A stretch of DNA of 55,507 nucleotides from Planococcus sp. ISL-109. GTDB taxonomy: Bacteria > Bacillota > Bacilli > Bacillales_A > Planococcaceae. Below, piece by piece: positions 41,366-51,124 of this stretch. Numbering within the stretch: position 1 is the stretch's first letter; each line of letters opens with the position of its first letter. A program made the position numbers and the translations under genes. The notes beneath the pieces are model-generated. The model was not told the origin of the DNA. It saw only the letters and a list, made by a program, of their open reading frames with translations, and did not search any database. The stretch spans positions 157,588-213,094 of the forward strand of contig NZ_JAGGPW010000003.1 of the NCBI RefSeq assembly GCF_018613655.1. The letters run 5' to 3'.

Positions 41366-42055
41366 ATGGAATTTTCTCCAGTTGCAGCTCTTTTTGCCGC
41401 TTTGACTATCGTGATTTACGTCATCGCCAATTTTTTCTATTTGCGCTTCCGTAAAACGCCTTTGAACCCTGTTCTCACGGCTACCGTCTCACTGGTCCTC
41501 ATACTGGTCGTGTTTGATGTGCCTTACGAAACATATATGAAAGGCGGCGACTGGATCGCCACTTTGCTCGGGCCGGCAGTCGTGGCTCTCGCCGTCCCAC
41601 TCTATAAACACCGGAAACTGCTTCAGGATAATTTAATGCCGATTGCCGTTGGGATTGTTGCCGGCGTTGTGGTCGGCCTCATCAGCGGCACGTTGTTTAC
41701 GATGTGGCTCGGCTTTAGCGAAGAGCTGATTTATACGGTTCTGCCGAAATCGTTGACGACGCCTGTCGCCATGCAAGTCGCCTCGACAATTGGCGGCATC
41801 CCGTCACTGGCTGCAGTCTTTGTCATGGTGGCTGGCTTCACCGGCATTCTCTTCGGCCCGTATCTGCTGCAGATGCTAGGCATCAATTCCCCGATCGGCC
41901 GCGGCATCGGGCTCGGCACTTCCGCTCATGGCCTCGGCACGGCGAAAGCGTTCGAGTACGGGCCAGAAGATGCTTCGATGAGTTCTGTCGCGATGACTTT
42001 AAGCGCCGTTCTCGGAGCATTGCTCAGCCCACTCGTCGCCTGGCTGCTGATATAA
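41366..42055 (+). CDS. CidB/LrgB family membrane protein
   Basis: The 229-residue partner of the CidA-like protein has about seven membrane segments and the family signatures LLGPAVVALAVPLYK, PKSLTTPVAMQV, IGGIPSLAAVFVM and GLGTSAHGLGTAKAFE. ATG 41366 follows GGAGGAG by 8 bases; a GTG at 41360 overlaps the previous stop. The pair forms one operon. Confidence 0.9.
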   Translation: MEFSPVAALFAALTIVIYVIANFFYLRFRKTPLNPVLTATVSLVLILVVFDVPYETYMKGGDWIATLLGPAVVALAVPLYKHRKLLQDNLMPIAVGIVAGVVVGLISGTLFTMWLGFSEELIYTVLPKSLTTPVAMQVASTIGGIPSLAAVFVMVAGFTGILFGPYLLQMLGINSPIGRGIGLGTSAHGLGTAKAFEYGPEDASMSSVAMTLSAVLGALLSPLVAWLLI

Positions 42056-42116
42056 TGAACAAACAATCCCCAAAAGGCGAAGTTTAATTGCGCGATGAAT
42101 ACTCCATGTAAACCAA

Positions 42117-42149
42117 AATCCCCCAGTGCATAAGCGCACCGGGGGATTT
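42117..42149. terminator. Intrinsic terminator
   Basis: AAATCCCCC and GGGGGATTT (42117-42125 with 42140-42148) pair around an inner GC stem, between convergent genes. Confidence 0.8.
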
Positions 42150-42182
42150 CTATTCGTTGTTCAGTTGCTTCAACTAATTTTT

Positions 42183-43784
42183 TCATGTTTTCAGGTCGCG
42201 GCTGCGGAAACCGGCTGCACCCATGACCGACAGGATGACAGCAATACCGAGCAACAACGCGAGCACACCGTAATCCACTTCTTCTAAAGGAATGCTCGGA
42301 ATATGCCCGTAAGGCGTCAGTTTTCCTACCCAGTCCGGCAGCTGAAGCAGCTCTCCCAAATAGACGACAAAAAACGAGAATCCCAGATAGAGCCAAACGA
42401 TGCTTGCCCAAGAAGGCAAAAAGCCGATGAACAGGAGTGAAACACCAATCATGAACAAGATCGCCGGCAAATACACGAACGATGCGCCGACATACGTGCC
42501 AAGTGGAATCGTTTCTTCTAGCATCGCATTGCCGAGCAGGCCGAGCCCAAGACCCGTCAGTAGCAACATAACAGTTGCGGTCAAGACAGCAAGCAGCCAA
42601 TAGCTGAACGTCACTCGCCATCGGGAGACTGCCCGGCCGACGACGTGTTCGAGGCGGCCATTCTTTTCTTCTGTCTTCACTTTCAGCATCACCATAATCG
42701 CCGGAATCGAAGCAAGAATCGCCATGACCGAAGACAGCACCGGGATGAATAGCTCGATCAAACTGAAACCTTGCTGTTCCACAATCATTTGTTGAAAGAT
42801 ATCGATGCCTTCAAAAAAGCGTTCGATCTCACCGAGCACCGATCCGTAAGAAACCCCGAGAATAAATAAAGCAACTGACCACGCAATCAAACCGGTGCGC
42901 TGAAGCCGCCATGCCAAGCCGAATGGCCCTCGAAGCGTTGCCGAGGCTTCCGTACGTCCAGCCCGCGTCGGCAAAAATCCGGAATCATGATCACGGATTG
43001 CGTTCAAATACAGTGCCAATGCGGAAAGTGCGACCGCCACGCCGACCGACAGCAAGACCGGCCACCAAGTGTTTTCGACAAACGGCTTGGCACGCAAAAT
43101 CCATCCGAGCGGCGAACTGAGTGCCAGCGGTTCACTGACGACATCGCCGATTGCCCGGATCATATAAAACAGCAACAAAGCGGCAATCGACAAGCCGGTC
43201 GTTCCCCGCGCATTTTGCGATAACTGCGCAAACACCGCCGTCAGGCCAGCGAAAACCAAACCGGTTGCACCGAGCGCCGCGCCGTACAACAGCGAACCGT
43301 GAAGACCGACGCCCTCGGCTTGCAGCGCCGCCATCGACACACCGGTCAAAACCCCAAGCAGCACATTAGCACCGGTCAGCACGAGCAAAACAGCCGACAA
43401 GCTGGACAACTGCCCGACCGGCAGTGCACGGACGAGTTCGAGCCGCCCTTCTTCTTCGTCGCCGCGGCTATGGCGGCTCACAAGCAAAATATTCATTAGG
43501 GCGACAATCGCCGCGGTCATGACCAGCATTTCATGAGCCGTCATGGCGCCGGTCGTATAATCGTCAACCCCGTAATTCGGTCCGACCATCGCAATCATCG
43601 CCGGGTTTTCCATCGTTTCCGCAATGGCCTCCCGCTCGGCCTGGTCCCCGTACAAATTATCGAAGGCGACTACAGCACCGACTGATGCCAAAATAAATGA
43701 TAAGATCCAGACCGGCAGGCGAATGCGATCCCGCCGCAAGACAAAGCGCATTAAACTCCACGTATGGTCAAACAGCTGGCTCAT
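42183..43784 (-). CDS. ABC exporter permease (two-half type)
   Basis: The 533-residue membrane protein has about twelve segments in two similar halves, each starting with a soluble N-terminal portion. Features are MNILLVSRHSRGDEEEGRLELVRALPVG and its second-half echo VKTEEKNGRLEHVVGRAVS, typical of ABC-2 exporter permeases. It pairs with the ATPase gene directly upstream, which it overlaps by one base, in a TetR-controlled operon. Substrate unknown; antibiotic or lipid efflux is likely. Confidence 0.85.
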   Translation of the reverse strand: MSQLFDHTWSLMRFVLRRDRIRLPVWILSFILASVGAVVAFDNLYGDQAEREAIAETMENPAMIAMVGPNYGVDDYTTGAMTAHEMLVMTAAIVALMNILLVSRHSRGDEEEGRLELVRALPVGQLSSLSAVLLVLTGANVLLGVLTGVSMAALQAEGVGLHGSLLYGAALGATGLVFAGLTAVFAQLSQNARGTTGLSIAALLLFYMIRAIGDVVSEPLALSSPLGWILRAKPFVENTWWPVLLSVGVAVALSALALYLNAIRDHDSGFLPTRAGRTEASATLRGPFGLAWRLQRTGLIAWSVALFILGVSYGSVLGEIERFFEGIDIFQQMIVEQQGFSLIELFIPVLSSVMAILASIPAIMVMLKVKTEEKNGRLEHVVGRAVSRWRVTFSYWLLAVLTATVMLLLTGLGLGLLGNAMLEETIPLGTYVGASFVYLPAILFMIGVSLLFIGFLPSWASIVWLYLGFSFFVVYLGELLQLPDWVGKLTPYGHIPSIPLEEVDYGVLALLLGIAVILSVMGAAGFRSRDLKT

Positions 43785-44689
43785 TAGACGCCACCTCCCG
43801 CTCCTGTCTCCGTCTCTTCATAATGGCGGATGAATAAGTCTTCCAAAGTCGGCGGGCGGCTTTCCATCCGTTTGATGCCGAATGTGCTCAAATAACGGAC
43901 AACCGCATCCAGTTCATCCGAATCCACTTGGAACGACCAACCTCCGTCGAACGCTTCCACGCGGTGCACGCCTGGCATTTCGCTCAGTTCCGGCACCGGC
44001 TTGTGAGTTTCGATAAACATCAAGGAGCCGGTCAAATGGCGCATTTCCTTCAGCGTCCCGGTTTCGATGATGCGTCCTTTGCGGATGATTGCCACGCGGT
44101 CGCACAGCTTCTCGACTTCCGACAGGATATGGCTCGACAACACGATGCTCTTGCCTTGTGCTTTCGCTTCGTAGACATATTCAGAAAACACGCGTTCCAT
44201 GAGCGGGTCGAGTCCGGACGTCGGTTCATCGAAAACATACAGATCGGCATCGGCGGAAAACGCTGCGATGAGCACCACTTTTTGCCGGTTGCCTTTTGAA
44301 TAGGTGCGGCATTTTTTGCTCGGATCGAGGCCAAAACGAGCAATCAGCTCATCGCGTCGGCCTTTATCGAAGCCGCCGCGCAATCGGCCGAATAAATCGA
44401 TCACTTCGCCCCCTGTCAGGTTCGGCCATAAATTGACGTCCCCTGGAACATACGCGACGCGTTTATGGATATCGACCGCATCTTTCCAGACATCTTTTCC
44501 GAAAATCTCAGCGCTGCCTTCGGATGCTTTTAAAATGCCGAGTAAGACGCGCAAAGTCGTCGATTTCCCTGAGCCGTTCGGTCCGATAAAGCCGAACACT
44601 TCGCCTGCTTTCACTTCGATGTCGACGCCGTCAAGTGCTTTGAAATCACCGAAATTCTTGCTGAGCCCTTGTGTCTTGACTACCGTCAT
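43784..44689 (-). CDS. ABC transporter ATP-binding protein
   Basis: The 301-residue ATPase has Walker A GPNGSGKST (about 37-45), a variant signature YSKGNRQKV, Walker B LYVFDEPTSGLD and SSHIL. A C-terminal extension (after about residue 215) is typical of drug/antibiotic exporters of the DrrA type. It is translated right after the TetR gene (4-base ATGA overlap) and before the permease gene. Confidence 0.9.
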   Translation of the reverse strand: MTVVKTQGLSKNFGDFKALDGVDIEVKAGEVFGFIGPNGSGKSTTLRVLLGILKASEGSAEIFGKDVWKDAVDIHKRVAYVPGDVNLWPNLTGGEVIDLFGRLRGGFDKGRRDELIARFGLDPSKKCRTYSKGNRQKVVLIAAFSADADLYVFDEPTSGLDPLMERVFSEYVYEAKAQGKSIVLSSHILSEVEKLCDRVAIIRKGRIIETGTLKEMRHLTGSLMFIETHKPVPELSEMPGVHRVEAFDGGWSFQVDSDELDAVVRYLSTFGIKRMESRPPTLEDLFIRHYEETETGAGGGV

Positions 44690-45327
44690 CCCAATCCCTC
44701 CTCCGTTTGGTAAAAGCTCGTCTTCAAAATGGCCAAATAGCCGTAGAATTCTTCCCAGTACGGCGCAAAATCAATGTCCGCAAGTTTTTGCCCCGTTAAG
44801 CGCGCGAGCAACTCCTGCTGATATCCATCGATCGACCAGCGGATCAAGTGAAACACTTTGTCCGGATCAAGGTCTTTTCGGAACCGGCTTTTGTCGATGC
44901 CTTCATACATCAACCGGTAGCCGTCCCGTTTCATAAGCTCTATTTTCTCCTGCAGCTGTTCAGGCAGACGGGTTTCCCCGTCGAGCAAAAAGACACCCGA
45001 GAACCGGAACACTTCTTCGTTTTCCGCTTGGGCTTCCATTTTCAAACGTGCAAGTTGCGTGAGCCGCTCGATCAAATCGGGTTCGTCCGCATCCACTTTA
45101 TTCAAATAGCGGCTGCGGATGAATTCAAGGCTATACTTCACCAAATACTCATACAGCTCCTGCTTGCTGGTGAAATAATAGAACAGCATGCCTTTGCCGA
45201 TTCCGGCCGCTTTAACAATGCGGTTGGTCGATGCCTTCTGATATCCATGGCTGGCGAATTCAGCGAGCGCCACTTGGCGGATAGTCTGCTGTTTGCTTTC
45301 TTCTAAGTTTTCAAATCTTGCAACGAT
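44686..45327 (-). CDS. TetR family regulator with a probable ATC start
   Basis: The TetR/AcrR DNA-binding region ASTNRIVKAAGIGKGMLFYYFTSKQELYEYL is clear. Any start at GTG 45273 would cut off helix 1. In the same frame upstream lies VARFENLEESKQQTIRQVALAEF, the usual N-terminus of this family, preceded by a perfect GGAGGGG 6 bases from an ATC codon (45327-45325). I therefore place the start there. ATC initiation is rare; a sequence error or a change from ATG is the alternative. It probably represses its own operon with the downstream ATPase and permease. Confidence 0.72.
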   Translation of the reverse strand: MVARFENLEESKQQTIRQVALAEFASHGYQKASTNRIVKAAGIGKGMLFYYFTSKQELYEYLVKYSLEFIRSRYLNKVDADEPDLIERLTQLARLKMEAQAENEEVFRFSGVFLLDGETRLPEQLQEKIELMKRDGYRLMYEGIDKSRFRKDLDPDKVFHLIRWSIDGYQQELLARLTGQKLADIDFAPYWEEFYGYLAILKTSFYQTEEGLG

Positions 45328-45391
45328 GGTATCCCCCTCCTTTTTCCATACGCGAGTAGACCATCCTGATCGACTTAAATATATAACGTTC

Positions 45392-45404
45392 GACCAGACT
45401 GGTC
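45392..45404. promoter_or_regulatory. TetR-type operator
   Basis: The perfect inverted repeat GACCA-GAC-TGGTC lies about 65 bases upstream of the regulator start, close to an AT-rich TATATA that may be the -10 region. It is a likely autoregulatory site. Confidence 0.5.
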
Positions 45405-45514
45405 CACATAAATATCAGATAATTCCAACTTTCTATTTATAGGCATTCCGCTTTCATGAAGCCGCTTGACGTGCTATCTTTGACATAAGTATGACAAGAC
45501 AGGAGGAGCTTCTT

Positions 45515-46360
45515 TTGACCAAATTTTTTACACCTAAGTTTTCTGTCGCTGCGCTCTCTGCAGCCGCAATGCTCACATTGTCCGCTTGCGGCAGTGAGAC
45601 GGAAGAAACCGCTGACACCACGACTGCCTGGGACGAGATCCAGGAAGAAGGCACGTTGACCGTTGCCACGTCCGGTACACTTTACCCGACATCATTCCGC
45701 GCAGAAGGCACGGATGAATTGACCGGCTTTGAAGTCGAAGTCGTCCGCGAAGCAGCCGAACGCCTTGAGTTAGAAGTCGAATTCACGGAATTGGGCTTTG
45801 ACGAAATGTTGACCTCGATTCAGACCGGTCAAGTGGACATCGCCGCCAACGACATCGAAATCACTGAAGACCGCCAGGAAAACTTCCTGTTTTCCACACC
45901 GTTTAAATATTCTTACGGTACAGCCATCGTCCGCGCTGATGACCTGTCCGGCATTGAGACATTAGAAGATCTGGAAGGCAAAAAAGCAGCTGGCGCTTCG
46001 ACTTCCGTCTATATGGAAACGGCTCGTTCATACGGGGCAGAAGAAGTGACGTATGATAATGCCACGAACGAAACGTATCTTCGTGATGTTTCCATCGGCC
46101 GCACCGACGTCATCTTGAACGATTATTATTTGCAGACGCTGGCCATCGAGGCGTTCCCAGAATTGGAAATCGTCATCCACCCGACGATCAAGTACAGCCC
46201 ATCCACAGTCGGCATGGTGATGAATAAAGACAACGATGAACTTACTGAGAATATCAACCGCGTCGTAGAGGAAATGCTCGAAGACGGAACGATCGCCGAA
46301 ATTTCCGCCGAATTCTTCGCCGGCGCAGATGTCACACAACCGATCGATATTGAAGAATAA
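45515..46360 (+). CDS. Amino-acid ABC transporter substrate-binding lipoprotein
   Basis: The 281-residue family 3 binding protein has a lipoprotein signal peptide with lipobox LSAC (about Cys24) and typical segments: GTLTVATSGTLYPTSFRAEG, LTGFEVEVVREAAERL, VDIAANDIEITEDRQENFLFSTPF, ending in EISAEFFAGADVTQP. It probably binds cystine or another amino acid. Start TTG 45515 is 6 bases after AGGAGGAG. ATG 45491 lies in frame upstream but has no ribosome binding site. There is no permease or ATPase gene next to it. Confidence 0.85.
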   Translation: MTKFFTPKFSVAALSAAAMLTLSACGSETEETADTTTAWDEIQEEGTLTVATSGTLYPTSFRAEGTDELTGFEVEVVREAAERLELEVEFTELGFDEMLTSIQTGQVDIAANDIEITEDRQENFLFSTPFKYSYGTAIVRADDLSGIETLEDLEGKKAAGASTSVYMETARSYGAEEVTYDNATNETYLRDVSIGRTDVILNDYYLQTLAIEAFPELEIVIHPTIKYSPSTVGMVMNKDNDELTENINRVVEEMLEDGTIAEISAEFFAGADVTQPIDIEE

Positions 46361-46367
46361 GCTTTTA

Positions 46368-46414
46368 TCGCCCCTGGCAACCAATTGACATGGTTTGTCT
46401 GGGGCAATTTTTAT
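46368..46414 (+). terminator. Intrinsic terminator
   Basis: GCCCC pairs with GGGGC outside, and GGCAACCA with TGGTTTGTC inside, followed by five T residues. Confidence 0.7.
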
Positions 46415-46654
46415 ATGCTGCAAGCTTTAAATGCTATTTAATAATAATGTTTCATTTCTCTCGTCCCGAGAACGCTTCCTTTTCTTCACCATATTCCCAC
46501 TGTTACCCGGGCCTATTTATCGACTATTCTCTTATTAAACCTGTGTTTCTATAAAATTTAATTTAAAAACTCCAACTTTTATCCACTTTCATTCACTAAA
46601 TAAAAGCATTATGCTATTAAAGCATTTAGAATAATCTGGAGATGAGGTGATCTT
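46415..46654. other. AT-rich promoter region of the 5-oxoproline operon
   Basis: About 240 bases with no gene. It holds the inverted repeat ATGCT-ATTAA-AGCAT (46611-46625) 30 bases before the pxpB start, a possible operator. No firm promoter is called. Confidence 0.35.
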
Positions 46655-47353
46655 TTGGAATTTACATTTTCTCCTTTGAGTGAACAAGCGCTTGTCATCG
46701 AAACCGGATCGATTATCAATAAAGAGACCGAACAAGCGGTGCGAAAGCTGTCCTCCCTTTTGGAAAATCAGGCCCCGGACTGGCTGATCGAATTTATCCC
46801 AGCATTTACGACGGTGACGGTTTTCTATGACCCTTGCCGCCTCAAACAACAGCAAGTCGAGCAGGAACTGCGCCTGATGCTTGCTGACTTGGATGAGGTG
46901 GAAGCGCCTGCCCCGCGGCACATTGAAATTCCAGTTTGCTATGGTGGCACGTTCGGACCAGACCTCGGATTTGTCGCGGAGCACAACGGCTTGACTGAAG
47001 AAGAAGTCATTGAAATCCACACTTCCGGCACTTATAGCGTCCACATGATCGGCTTTGCCCCCGGTTTTCCTTTCATCGGCGGCATGTCCGAAAAAATCGC
47101 CGCGCCGCGTAGAAAATCACCGCGACTGCGAATTCCGGAACGCACAGTTGGAATCGCCGGCATGCAGACAGGGGTTTATCCGATTGAAACTCCGGGCGGC
47201 TGGCAATTGATCGGCCGCACGCCGCTCCGTCTGTTCCTCCCTGACCAGGACATTCCGAGTTTGCTTCGTGCTGGAGATGAAATCCGCTTCACGCAAATTG
47301 ATGAAGCCGAATACCGTGAACAGGAGGCGATATTTGATGCTAAGCATTCGTAA
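46655..47353 (+). CDS. pxpB: 5-oxoprolinase subunit B (KipI family)
   Basis: The 232-residue protein is one of three subunits of the prokaryotic ATP-dependent 5-oxoprolinase, which opens 5-oxoproline to glutamate. The family signature HMIGFAPGFPFIGGM is at about residues 127-141, with GWQLIGRTPLRLF later. The Bacillus orthologue KipI also inhibits sporulation kinase KinA. The start is TTG 46655 behind GAGGTGA. First gene of a five-gene operon. Confidence 0.9.
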   Translation: MEFTFSPLSEQALVIETGSIINKETEQAVRKLSSLLENQAPDWLIEFIPAFTTVTVFYDPCRLKQQQVEQELRLMLADLDEVEAPAPRHIEIPVCYGGTFGPDLGFVAEHNGLTEEEVIEIHTSGTYSVHMIGFAPGFPFIGGMSEKIAAPRRKSPRLRIPERTVGIAGMQTGVYPIETPGGWQLIGRTPLRLFLPDQDIPSLLRAGDEIRFTQIDEAEYREQEAIFDAKHS

Positions 47354-48317
47354 AAGCGGATTGCAGACAGCGGTCCAAGACCTCGGACGCACCGGTTTTC
47401 AGCGCTACGGCGTTATTGCGAGCGGCGTCATGGACCCGTTCGCACACCGCATCGCCAATCTGCTCGTCGGCAACATTGAAACGTCGCCGACTTTGGAGAT
47501 CGCCTTGTCAGGACCTGTCATTGAGTTCGAAACCGATCATTTCATCGCCATTTGCGGCGGTGATTTATCACCGTCAATCGACGGAAAGCCGCTTCCGATG
47601 TGGCGCGGCCATATCATCCGAAAAGGCAGCGTGCTATCTTTCGGCGAACCGAAGCGCGGTGCCCGCAGTTATCTGGCCGTTGCCGGCAGCTTTGACATAC
47701 CAGCTGTCATGGACAGCCATTCTACGTATTTGCGGGCAGGAATCGGCGGTTTTCAAGGGCGCGCTTTGAAAACTGGCGATACGCTCAAAACAGTTCCCAT
47801 TTCAACTGAACAGTTGGGAATTTTCCAACGGACGACTGAACAATCACCCGACTGGCTCATTCCGCCGGCCCGCTACCACGTGCAGCCGGTTGTCCGGATG
47901 ATCCCGGGACGCCAATACCCGCTGTTTAACGAAGAAAGCCGCACGCGCATCTTTGAAGAGGCGTTCACCGTTTCATCCAATTCGGACCGGATGGGCTACC
48001 GTTTAGAAGGTCCGGAACTTGCGCTCGACCAGCCAAAAGAACTGATTTCTGAAGCTGTCGCGTTTGGTTCTGTCCAAGTACCGGCGGACGGCAACCCGAT
48101 CGTTCTGCTCGCAGACCGCCAAACAACCGGCGGTTACCCGAAAATCGGCCAAGTCGCGTCGGTCGACTTGCCGCTGATCAGCCAACTGAAACCAGGCGAA
48201 TCGCTCAAGTTCCGCGAAATATCCGTCAAGCAGGCGGAGCAGCTTTATATCGAGCAGGAACAGCAAATTCGCCAACTCAAGATCGGCATTCAAATGAAAC
48301 GGGAGGAATGGACATGA
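47337..48317 (+). CDS. pxpC: 5-oxoprolinase subunit C (KipA family)
   Basis: The 326-residue subunit starts with the family motif [20 protein letters not shown] and contains [27 protein letters not shown] and [12 protein letters not shown]. It is related to the carboxyltransferase-like domain of urea amidolyase. ATG 47337 lies after AGGAGG and overlaps pxpB by 17 bases, so translation is coupled. Confidence 0.9.
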   Translation: MLSIRKSGLQTAVQDLGRTGFQRYGVIASGVMDPFAHRIANLLVGNIETSPTLEIALSGPVIEFETDHFIAICGGDLSPSIDGKPLPMWRGHIIRKGSVLSFGEPKRGARSYLAVAGSFDIPAVMDSHSTYLRAGIGGFQGRALKTGDTLKTVPISTEQLGIFQRTTEQSPDWLIPPARYHVQPVVRMIPGRQYPLFNEESRTRIFEEAFTVSSNSDRMGYRLEGPELALDQPKELISEAVAFGSVQVPADGNPIVLLADRQTTGGYPKIGQVASVDLPLISQLKPGESLKFREISVKQAEQLYIEQEQQIRQLKIGIQMKREEWT

Positions 48318-49084
48318 ACCATAAAATAGATTTGAACTGTGACATGGGCGAAAGCTTCGGCACTTATACACTCGGCAATGACAAAGTGATTCTCGATTAC
48401 ATCAGTTCCGCCAATATTGCGTGCGGCTTTCACGCCGGCGACCCGGCGACGATGCGCGAAACCGTAAAACTCGCACTCGAGAAAAATGTCGGCATCGGCG
48501 CACACCCCGGCCTGCAAGACCTCGCCGGATTCGGACGCCGCCACATGGCCGTGACGCCTCAGGAAGTATACGACCTGGTCATCTACCAGATCGGCGCGCT
48601 ATACGGTTTCGTCAAGGCAGAAGGCGGAAGATTGCAGCATGTTAAAGCGCACGGCGGCTTATACAATATGGCCGTAACCGATGCTAAGCTTTCCGAGGCG
48701 ATTGCAGAAGCGGTCTATAAAATCGACCCGGAACTCGTCTTGTTCGGCTTATCGGGCAGTGAAATCATCAAAGCCGGCGACAAGATCGGTCTTCGCACCG
48801 CCAATGAAGTATTCTCAGACCGGACCTATCAGCCGGACGGGACGCTCACGCCGCGCAGCCAAGACAATGCGCTCATCACCGACCCGGATGCAGCGATTGC
48901 TCAAGTCATCCGCATGGTCAAAGAAAACAAAGTCACCAATACCGAAGGAACCGATACGTTGCTGAAAGCGGATACGATCTGCATTCACGGCGACGGCAAA
49001 ACGGCAAAAGAATTCGCGATGCATATTTCAAGTTCCTTGAAAGAGGCGGGAATCGACATCCACCATATCCACAAAATCGTCTAA
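48314..49084 (+). CDS. pxpA: 5-oxoprolinase subunit A (LamB/YcsF family)
   Basis: The 256-residue subunit has the family N-terminus [11 protein letters not shown] and the segments [38 protein letters not shown] and CIHGDGKTA. It is the likely site of 5-oxoproline ring opening, powered by ATP. ATG 48314 overlaps the pxpC stop (ATGA) and is 7 bases from GGGAGGA; an ATG at 48308 is too near. Confidence 0.92.
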   Translation: MNHKIDLNCDMGESFGTYTLGNDKVILDYISSANIACGFHAGDPATMRETVKLALEKNVGIGAHPGLQDLAGFGRRHMAVTPQEVYDLVIYQIGALYGFVKAEGGRLQHVKAHGGLYNMAVTDAKLSEAIAEAVYKIDPELVLFGLSGSEIIKAGDKIGLRTANEVFSDRTYQPDGTLTPRSQDNALITDPDAAIAQVIRMVKENKVTNTEGTDTLLKADTICIHGDGKTAKEFAMHISSSLKEAGIDIHHIHKIV

Positions 49085-49106
49085 CACCGTCCAAGGGGGA
49101 TTTGCT

Positions 49107-50312
49107 ATGAACAATGTCAAAAAGATGAAAAACACTAATAACAGCATCTTGCTCGGTGCTGCATTCCTCATGGCAACTTCTGCCATCGGGCCTGGATTTT
49201 TGACCCAAACGACCGTCTTCACTGAAACTTTACTGGCCTCATTCGGTTTTGTCATTCTCATTTCCATCATCATCGACATCGGTGCCCAGACGAACATTTG
49301 GCGCATCATCGCCATTTCCGGAAAGCGCGCGCAAGATATCGCCAATGATGTGCTTCCGGGACTCGGTTATTTCCTGGCGCTCCTCATCGTCATAGGCGGC
49401 CTCGCTTTTAATATTGGAAACATCGCCGGTGCCGGGCTCGGAACGAACGTCCTGTTCGGCATTTCACCGGAACTCGGCGCTGGCCTCAGCGGTTTGCTCG
49501 CGGTCGGTATCTTCATGGTCAAAGAGGCAGGGCGTGCGATGGACCGCTTCGCGCAAATTCTCGGCTTCGTCATGATCGCGCTCACCATTTACGTCATGAT
49601 AACGGCCCAGCCGCCAGTCGGCGAAGCAATTGCGAAAACATTTGTGCCTGACAAAATCGACATTTTTGCCATCGTGACGCTGGTCGGCGGAACCGTCGGC
49701 GGTTATATCACATTCGCTGGCGGACACCGCCTCGTGGATGCTGGCATGACCGGGAAAAGACATTTGCCGCAAGTAACGCGCAGCTCTATTTACGCAATCG
49801 GTGTCGCATCGATTATGCGCGTCATTTTATTCCTTGCCGTACTCGGTGTCGTTTCACAAGGGCTATCGCTCGACCCGGACAATCCACCGGCTTCTGTGTT
49901 CCAGCTCGCCGCTGGCAATATCGGCTATAAAATCTTCGGTATCGTCATGTGGGCAGCGGCCGTTACGTCTGTAGTAGGCGCCGCTTACACATCCGTTTCG
50001 TTTATCCGGTCGTTCAGCCCGGTGCTCGAGAAATATCATCGCTATCTGACTATCGGCTTTATCATCATTTCCACTATAATCTTCATATCGATCGGCCGTC
50101 CGGTCTTGATTTTGCTACTCGTCGGTTCATTGAACGGATTGATTTTGCCGATCGCACTCGCTGTGATGCTCATCGCCGCACATAAAAAGAAAATTGTCGG
50201 CGATTACAAACACCCGCTTTGGATGACGATTTTCGGCGTCATCATTGTCATCGCTATGTCATGGATGGGCGTCTATACGTTGATGAATGGCATTCCGCAA
50301 TTATTTAAATAA
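49107..50312 (+). CDS. NRAMP-family transporter (YcsG-like) lacking metal ligands
   Basis: The 401-residue protein has about eleven membrane segments and NRAMP-fold hallmarks. The TM1 metal motif DPGN is replaced by GPGF (SAIGPGFLTQTT), and the TM6 region has GGHRLVDAG in place of the methionine-containing MPH motif. Metal transport is therefore unlikely. In Bacillus the homologue YcsG is also encoded beside 5-oxoprolinase genes, so uptake of 5-oxoproline or a related compound is the best guess. Confidence 0.82.
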   Translation: MNNVKKMKNTNNSILLGAAFLMATSAIGPGFLTQTTVFTETLLASFGFVILISIIIDIGAQTNIWRIIAISGKRAQDIANDVLPGLGYFLALLIVIGGLAFNIGNIAGAGLGTNVLFGISPELGAGLSGLLAVGIFMVKEAGRAMDRFAQILGFVMIALTIYVMITAQPPVGEAIAKTFVPDKIDIFAIVTLVGGTVGGYITFAGGHRLVDAGMTGKRHLPQVTRSSIYAIGVASIMRVILFLAVLGVVSQGLSLDPDNPPASVFQLAAGNIGYKIFGIVMWAAAVTSVVGAAYTSVSFIRSFSPVLEKYHRYLTIGFIIISTIIFISIGRPVLILLLVGSLNGLILPIALAVMLIAAHKKKIVGDYKHPLWMTIFGVIIVIAMSWMGVYTLMNGIPQLFK

Positions 50313-50326
50313 GGAGTGATTGACAT

Positions 50327-51112
50327 ATGAGCCAAACAAAATCTCCAGAACAATTGCGCAGCGCGATCCGTAAAGGCGACTGGCAAACTCCGACGTCAGG
50401 ACTTGCCCCCGGATTTATCCAAACGAACCTCGCCATTTTGCCAAAGGAAATGGCATTTGAGTTCTTGCTGTTCTGCCAGCGCAACCCGAAAGCCTGCCCG
50501 GTCATCGATGTGACAGAACCCGGTTCATTCGTACCGGTATTGTCGGCGCCAACTGCGGATCTGCGCACCGATGTGCCGAAATACCGCGTCTACCGGGATG
50601 GTGTGCTGACGGAAGAAACGGCCGACATTCTTCATTTGTGGACGGATGACATGGTCGCTTTCCTACTCGGCTGCAGCTTCACGTTCGAAGAAGCACTCGC
50701 CCAAAACGGCATCCCGATGCGCCACCAGGAACAAGGCTGCAACGTTCCGATGTACAAAACTTCGATTCCGGCGCTGTCTGCCGGGCGCTTTCAAGGACCG
50801 ATCGTCGTCAGCATGCGCCCCATTCGTGAACAAGACATCGTCCGAGCCGTTCAAGTGACGAGTCGCTTCCCAAACGTACACGGGGCGCCTATCCATATCG
50901 GCAATCCTGAATCAATCGGCATCCAAGACATCGGAAAACCCGATTTTGGCGATGCCGTCACGATCAAAGAAGGCGAAGTCCCGGTCTTTTGGGCATGTGG
51001 AGTAACGCCTCAAGCGGTTGCGATGGAAAGCAAGCCCCCCTTGATGATTACGCATGCGCCGGGGCATATGTTCGTGACCGATTTGAAATCGGAAGACTTC
51101 AGCGTTTTTTAA
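50327..51112 (+). CDS. YcsI/DUF1445 family protein (putative D-glutamate cyclase)
   Basis: The 261-residue protein belongs to the YcsI family. Visible are GLAPGFIQTNLAILPKEMAFEFLLFCQRNPKACPV and FLLGCSFTFEEAL, with IPMRHQEQGCNVPMYKTS after. A vertebrate homologue makes 5-oxo-D-proline from D-glutamate. With PxpABC in the same operon, a role in 5-oxoproline or glutamate recycling is likely, but the direction is unknown. It is the last gene of the operon. Confidence 0.87.
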   Translation: MSQTKSPEQLRSAIRKGDWQTPTSGLAPGFIQTNLAILPKEMAFEFLLFCQRNPKACPVIDVTEPGSFVPVLSAPTADLRTDVPKYRVYRDGVLTEETADILHLWTDDMVAFLLGCSFTFEEALAQNGIPMRHQEQGCNVPMYKTSIPALSAGRFQGPIVVSMRPIREQDIVRAVQVTSRFPNVHGAPIHIGNPESIGIQDIGKPDFGDAVTIKEGEVPVFWACGVTPQAVAMESKPPLMITHAPGHMFVTDLKSEDFSVF

Positions 51113-51124
51113 CTCCGTTTCCAT

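Noticed and set aside
49107..50312. Annotation as a manganese/iron transporter MntH
   Set aside because: The DPGN and methionine metal-binding motifs are missing, and the operon is for 5-oxoproline.
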